A stretch of 64,000 bases of DNA. Source: JAEUOS01 sp965279115. Lineage in GTDB: Bacteria > Pseudomonadota > Gammaproteobacteria > Burkholderiales > JAEUOS01. Position 1 is the stretch's first letter. The stretch spans positions 5,890,001 to 5,954,000 of the forward strand of contig OZ257137.1 in assembly GCA_965279115.1 (NCBI GenBank), read 5' to 3'. The stretch is not shown here. Below are more notes on the stretch, generated by a model, which was given only the letters and a program-made list of their open reading frames with translations, was not told the DNA's origin and did not search any database.

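Noticed and set aside
19741..64000. Classical type I secretion substrate with its own ABC transporter
   Set aside because: RTX repeats fit, but no ABC ATPase gene is present in the visible operon and the C-tail is not a typical T1SS signal. A transporter upstream of the window cannot be excluded.

Overview
The window is GC-rich and densely coded, with GTG starts, rare avoidance of TTA/CTA/TCA codons and PEP-CTERM proteins (VPEP, a hydrophobic helix, then an Arg-rich tail). This points to an environmental betaproteobacterium (Burkholderiales, Rhodocyclales or a relative). That placement is inferred from protein style, not from a marker gene. I see no tRNA, rRNA, CRISPR array, insertion sequence or phage gene.

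Left part, 1-11 kb. An exported fibro-slime PEP-CTERM protein (212-940, +) lies behind a good sigma-54-type promoter and ends in a hairpin terminator. Next to it is the promoterless C-terminal stub of a second PEP-CTERM gene (-). Then come an SDR oxidoreductase (+) and, convergent with it, a GMC flavoprotein oxidoreductase (-); the two share a CTAG that is the stop codon of both. A secreted alpha/beta-hydrolase (-) lies upstream of the GMC gene and may be cotranscribed with it. A 1914-residue alpha-2-macroglobulin with an intact thioester motif (5278-11022, +) follows.

Right part, 11.1-64 kb. Everything is on the minus strand and looks like one transcription unit, read from right to left. It opens with one giant gene whose 5' end lies beyond the window: about 14,750 codons are visible, with no interruption. 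Five export-type genes follow: a 267-aa HlyD/RND-type periplasmic adaptor, a TolC-type outer-membrane channel, a GAF-HlyD fusion, a PqqD-like/M50 metalloprotease/HlyD fusion, and a short SecA-like ATPase whose start codon overlaps the preceding stop.

The visible giant protein runs N to C as follows: about seven 116-aa repeats with an ITDL motif; about 970 aa of beta-rich sequence; RTX-like Ca-binding repeats; a long solenoid-like region; Calx-beta-like modules; about 73 copies of a roughly 107-aa repeat built around G-T-P-x-x-G-E-T-W and A-G-D-T-L-A-x-I-A; then RTX-like modules enclosing three islands of FG-GAP/VCBS repeats (14 units); and a unique acidic tail ending in a weakly hydrophobic stretch and an Arg-rich end. 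I found no cysteine in it.

The main interpretation is inference. The locus looks like a dedicated export system for one giant surface or secreted adhesin-like protein. It has a TolC channel and three HlyD-type modules but no ABC transporter; a SecA-like motor and an M50 membrane protein stand where the type I secretion ABC protein would be expected. The PqqD-like domain, a fold that in other systems binds leader peptides, and the GAF domain suggest substrate recognition and gating. I know of no experimental description of a machine with this exact composition.
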